Of a stretch of 16,313 nt of DNA, positions 14,245 through 16,313 are shown one piece after another. How positions within the stretch are numbered: position 1 is the stretch's first letter; each line of letters starts with the position of its first letter. The notes below the pieces were generated by a model, which was given only the letters and a program-made list of their open reading frames with translations, did no database searches and had not been told where the DNA came from. A program made the position numbers and the translations under genes. This stretch comes from Methanothrix sp. (GTDB lineage Archaea > Halobacteriota > Methanosarcinia > Methanotrichales > Methanotrichaceae): contig JAQTYS010000029.1 of assembly GCA_028688175.1 (NCBI GenBank), positions 1-16,313 of the forward strand. The letters are read 5' to 3'.

Positions 14245-14562
14245 TCATTTTATTAAAGCTATGCTTGCCAGATCATCTCTATCCAGGAATACTACGACAT
14301 TGAGAAGCCGCTCCATGGCAAACTCCCTAGCATGAACTTCCTCGATGGTTCCCATCTCAGGGCTTTTTACCTGGGATAAGGTGACAAGGCCATAGTCCTT
14401 GTCTAAGGTGAGCACTATTCGACGATCCTTCTCTGCAATCCCAAGGATATCCTCATCTGCTGTTTGAGGTAAAGACTCGCAGATCGACAGGATTTCGTGC
14501 CCATTTTTCCTCAATGATGCAACTGCCTGGAGAGGTACATTCTCATCTGCAACAAACCGCAT
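14245..14562 (-). CDS. DUF5615 PIN-like protein, probable toxin of a DUF433 pair
   Basis: About 105 residues. The N-terminal half is a clear DUF5615/Mut7-C-like PIN fold: MRFVADENVP, then LRKNGHEILSICESLPQTAD, and RRIVLTLDKDYG with acidic residues for metal. These are predicted nucleases paired with DUF433 proteins. ATG 14560-14562 shares one base with the antitoxin stop (TGATG), a coupled layout; a TTG one codon earlier is less likely. The segment after KDYG (LVTLSQVKSPEMGT) departs from the usual pattern and the C-terminal beta strand is missing, so the 3' end may be frameshifted. A reading frame continues past 14245 in another phase (IVEAGFAVIKNN). Confidence 0.75.
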   Translation of the reverse strand: MRFVADENVPLQAVASLRKNGHEILSICESLPQTADEDILGIAEKDRRIVLTLDKDYGLVTLSQVKSPEMGTIEEVHAREFAMERLLNVVVFLDRDDLASIALIK

Positions 14563-14825
14563 CAAATGCCTTCTTGCAGAACTTTGATCGGATAGACCCT
14601 CTCAGATTTTAGCAGGGCACTGGCATAGCAGAGACACGTCTGAATATCTTCATGGGTCAACCTGGGGTAATTTTTCGATATCTCAACCTCAGACCAGCCG
14701 TTCGCCAGGAGGTCAAGGATAAATTCAACTGCCAGGCGTGTTCCCTTGATCACCGGTTTTCCTGTGAGAATTCTGGGGTCGGAGACAATGCGCTCTTGCC
14801 AGTTCATAGTATTATTATATGACAT
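14562..14825 (-). CDS. DUF433 family protein, probable antitoxin
   Basis: 87 residues. The family core is MNWQERIVSDPRILTGKPVI, then KGTRLAVEFILDLLANGWS, YPRLTHEDIQTCLCYA and a short tail. DUF433 proteins carry a helix-turn-helix-like fold and are commonly encoded just upstream of a DUF5615 PIN-like partner, as here. The two genes overlap by one base. ATG 14825 has AAGGA about 3-4 bases upstream; the inner ATG at 14807 gives the more typical family N-terminus but has no binding site. A promoter probably lies in the AT-rich 14826-14900 spacer, divergent from the cas1 stub. Confidence 0.82.
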   Translation of the reverse strand: MSYNNTMNWQERIVSDPRILTGKPVIKGTRLAVEFILDLLANGWSEVEISKNYPRLTHEDIQTCLCYASALLKSERVYPIKVLQEGI

Positions 14826-14924
14826 ATATCCTTAATATACCTCTGCTTTAACCAGCCTTCACATCTCATTCATCCTAAAACAAAAATACTAGTATCACCT
14901 TCTACTTCCCGAGGTCCTTTTCAA

Positions 14925-15101
14925 ATGCCCCGCATCATCCTCTCCGAGCGCGGCTCGTTCATCGGCAAGTTCGGCGAGCAGTTTCGCATTACCCGCAAGG
15001 ACGAGCCGGAGGTGCTGATCCCCGCCCGGAAGGTGGAACAGATCCTGGTTCTGGGCAGCGGCATCTCCGTCTCCTCTGATGCCATCGAGATAGATGAGTA
15101 A
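14925..15101 (+). pseudogene. cas1: cas1 5' fragment (first 58 codons)
   Basis: An ATG frame with a good ribosome binding site (GAGGT about 9 bases upstream) encodes 58 residues. It starts MPRIILSERGSFIGKFGEQF and continues with LIPARKVEQILVLGSGISVS and SDAIEIDE. This matches the N-terminal beta domain of the CRISPR integrase Cas1, including the V-E-Q-I-L-V and S-V-S-S-D-A motifs. A normal Cas1 has about 320 residues; the whole catalytic domain is absent. The stop comes right after SSDAI, where deletion probably joined unrelated sequence. No cas2, other cas gene or repeat array is visible in the window. The GC-rich codon use differs from the AT-rich flanks, consistent with a captured remnant. 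Confidence 0.8.
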
Positions 15102-15146
15102 TTACTTATCACTCAACAGCATATTATCAATATTTAGGTGATTACT

Positions 15147-15422
15147 ATGAATTTCGAACACGTCGCAGGAAAAGATAAAGGCATGATCAGGCTCTTTGCC
15201 CTGAGCACTTGCATCTGGTGCAAGAAGACCAGGGAGCTCCTATCATCTATGGGCGTGGCCTTTGACTACATTTATGTTGACCTATTAAAAGGAGGGGAGA
15301 GAGCCGAGGCAGTAGCCGCGGTTAAGAAATACAATCCAAGCCTCTCTTTTCCAACGCTTGTCATTGGCGAGAAATCAATTGTAGGATTGAAGGAAAAAGA
15401 GATCAAGGAGGCGCTTAGCTGA
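15147..15422 (+). CDS. Glutaredoxin/NrdH-like redoxin
   Basis: 91 residues with a thioredoxin fold. The N-terminal extension (FEHVAGKDKG) is followed by MIRLFALSTCIWCKKTRELL with the active-site pair CIWC (Cys22/Cys25). The cis-proline motif is SFPTLVI, followed by GLKEKEI. AGGTGATT 6-7 bases upstream supports ATG 15147; the GTG at 15138 is less likely. The stop overlaps the next start by one base (TGATG). In Methanosarcina a similar redoxin receives electrons from ferredoxin:disulfide reductase and supplies the class III ribonucleotide reductase. The tight pairing here suggests the same relay; no reductase gene is in the window. Confidence 0.85.
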   Translation: MNFEHVAGKDKGMIRLFALSTCIWCKKTRELLSSMGVAFDYIYVDLLKGGERAEAVAAVKKYNPSLSFPTLVIGEKSIVGLKEKEIKEALS

Positions 15423-15967
15423 TGGCAGAGGATTTTATTGAGCCTGCCCGAGAGGAAGTAGACAGACTAATCTCTCGCCTGGATAAAGATGCCAAACAGG
15501 GTGGATACAATCTCAATCCAGATGCTGATTTTGTGAGAGGTCTGGTGAAAGGTCTTCTCATAAACGAGAGGCGATACGGTTACCGTGCCTGTCCCTGTCG
15601 CCTGGCTTCCGGTGATAAAGCTGAGGACCTGGATCTCATCTGCCCCTGCGACTACAGAGATGCAGATATCACTGAATTTGGTGCCTGCTACTGTGCGCTT
15701 TATGTCTCCAAAGCTGTGATGAAAGGCGAGAAGGAGCTTTCTTCTATTCCGGAGAGAAGGCTTCCCCCTGAGGAGAGAGAGAAGCAGTGCCAAGAGAAAA
15801 AAGCATCTGAGGAGGCACTGGGCACCGATATCGCAAATGCGGCCTTCAAGCTATCCCTCCCTGTGTGGAGATGCACTGTCTGCGGTTATCTCTGTGCCCG
15901 AGAAGGTCCTCCTGAGGTCTGCCCCATCTGCAAGGTCGGCAAGGAGAGATTTGAGCGGTTTATTTGA
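15422..15967 (+). CDS. Ferredoxin:disulfide (thioredoxin) reductase catalytic subunit fused to rubredoxin
   Basis: 181 residues. The catalytic domain carries three CxC motifs: CPC (57-59), CPC (74-76) and CYC (89-91). They hold the 4Fe-4S cluster and redox disulfide of the FTR catalytic fold. The third motif has Tyr where plant FTR has His (CHC). A charged linker (about 105-135) leads to a C-terminal rubredoxin-type iron site, CTVCGY (151-154) and CPIC (167-170). Such fusions act in methanogens as a one-subunit ferredoxin:disulfide reductase, passing electrons to a redoxin. The ATG overlaps the upstream redoxin stop by one base, strong support for a functional pair. Cytoplasmic. The gene is intact. 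Confidence 0.9.
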   Translation: MAEDFIEPAREEVDRLISRLDKDAKQGGYNLNPDADFVRGLVKGLLINERRYGYRACPCRLASGDKAEDLDLICPCDYRDADITEFGACYCALYVSKAVMKGEKELSSIPERRLPPEEREKQCQEKKASEEALGTDIANAAFKLSLPVWRCTVCGYLCAREGPPEVCPICKVGKERFERFI

Positions 15968-16028
15968 TATTTTATGATAGATGGCATGAAACTCAATGAG
16001 CCTTTCTGGAGAATACGGAGGACGATCT

Positions 16029-16313
16029 ATGACTGCCAATAAAAAGGCCGAGCTTAAGGTTGCCGGCATGGTTTGCGCCGCCTGCACGGCAGCTATTGAA
16101 AAGGCCTTGTGCAATTTGGACGGAGTAGCATCGGCTAGGGTAAACCTGGGAACAGAGATTGCATCAGTCGAATACAATCCGGATAAGCTGCGCCTTGCTG
16201 ATCTGGAAAAGGCGATCCGAGATGTCGGCTACGATGTAATCGATGAAAAGGTCGCGCTCAAGATCGGCGGCATGGTCTGCGCCATGTGCGTGGGGGCACT
16301 GGAGATCGCCCTC
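16029..16313 (+). CDS. copA: Copper-type P1B ATPase, N-terminal heavy-metal domains (partial)
   Basis: The first 95 residues of a gene running off the window. Two heavy-metal-associated domains in tandem are visible: GMVCAACTAAIEKAL (Cys16/Cys19) and GMVCAMCVGALEIAL (Cys84/Cys87), each with the GMxCxxC copper-binding motif. GVASARVNL and DVGYDV close the first ferredoxin-like fold. This is typical of CopA-type copper exporters. The P-type ATPase core is outside the window, so another metal-transfer protein with repeated domains is possible. GGAGG lies 7 bases before ATG 16029. It starts 61 bases after the reductase gene on the same strand. Confidence 0.85.
   Translation, partial: MTANKKAELKVAGMVCAACTAAIEKALCNLDGVASARVNLGTEIASVEYNPDKLRLADLEKAIRDVGYDVIDEKVALKIGGMVCAMCVGALEIAL

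Noticed and set aside
14826..14924. Possible CRISPR leader or repeats next to the cas1 stub
   Set aside because: The spacer was read for direct repeats of 25-40 bases and none was found; it is only AT-rich. No array occurs elsewhere in the window.

Overview
The window looks like the chromosome of a methanogenic archaeon of the Methanosarcinales, most likely Methanothrix (Methanosaeta) or a close relative. The evidence is an F420-dependent methylene-tetrahydromethanopterin reductase (mer), an archaeal proteasome beta subunit beside the termination nuclease FttA/aCPSF1, an archaea-specific COG1202-type helicase, an archaeal NadM, a rubredoxin-fused ferredoxin:disulfide reductase, and archaeal TATA-type promoters. 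GC content is moderate and several genes start with TTG. The genus assignment is inference. No rRNA, tRNA or CRISPR array was found.

Layout. (1) 1-320 is a scrap heap: the 3' end of an IS200/IS605 (IS1341-type) tnpB with its hairpin end, then a decayed antisense fragment of the helicase gene whose intact copy lies 1 kb away. (2) 321-1138 holds two small, divergently transcribed proteins, one a winged-helix regulator. (3) 1140-7508 is one minus-strand cluster, psmB > fttA > ArsR-like regulator > COG1497-like regulator > SF2 helicase. It joins protein turnover, transcription termination and transcription regulation. (4) 7617-8465 is a divergent DUF63 membrane protein that seems to share a two-way TATA region with psmB. 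(5) 8502-9379 looks empty but is a ruined two-gene DsrE-family operon. The first gene has lost its 5' end. The second is split by a truncated tnpB element and carries two further frameshifts, one at a homopolymer and one from an 8-bp tandem duplication. (6) 9437-14159 is a plus-strand run of housekeeping genes: M20 peptidase, mobB, a 58-residue CxxC protein, an anchored OB-fold-like protein, a SAM hydroxide adenosyltransferase, mer and nadM. The OB-fold, SAM-hydrolase and mer genes are tightly coupled. (7) 14245-15101 is a small defence-type patch: a DUF433/DUF5615 toxin-antitoxin-like pair on the minus strand, then the first 58 codons of a cas1 gene. (8) 15147-15967 is a translationally coupled NrdH/glutaredoxin-like and ferredoxin:disulfide reductase-rubredoxin pair, followed by the start of a copper-type P1B ATPase that runs off the window.

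The main non-obvious content is the set of decayed genes (two tnpB tails with intact guide-RNA-like ends, a helicase fragment, two dsrE genes and a cas1 stub). Most have too short an open frame to be called by a standard gene finder. I found no convincing new multi-gene system. The best candidates for follow-up are the psmB-fttA-regulator-helicase cluster and the nuclease-less tnpB ends.
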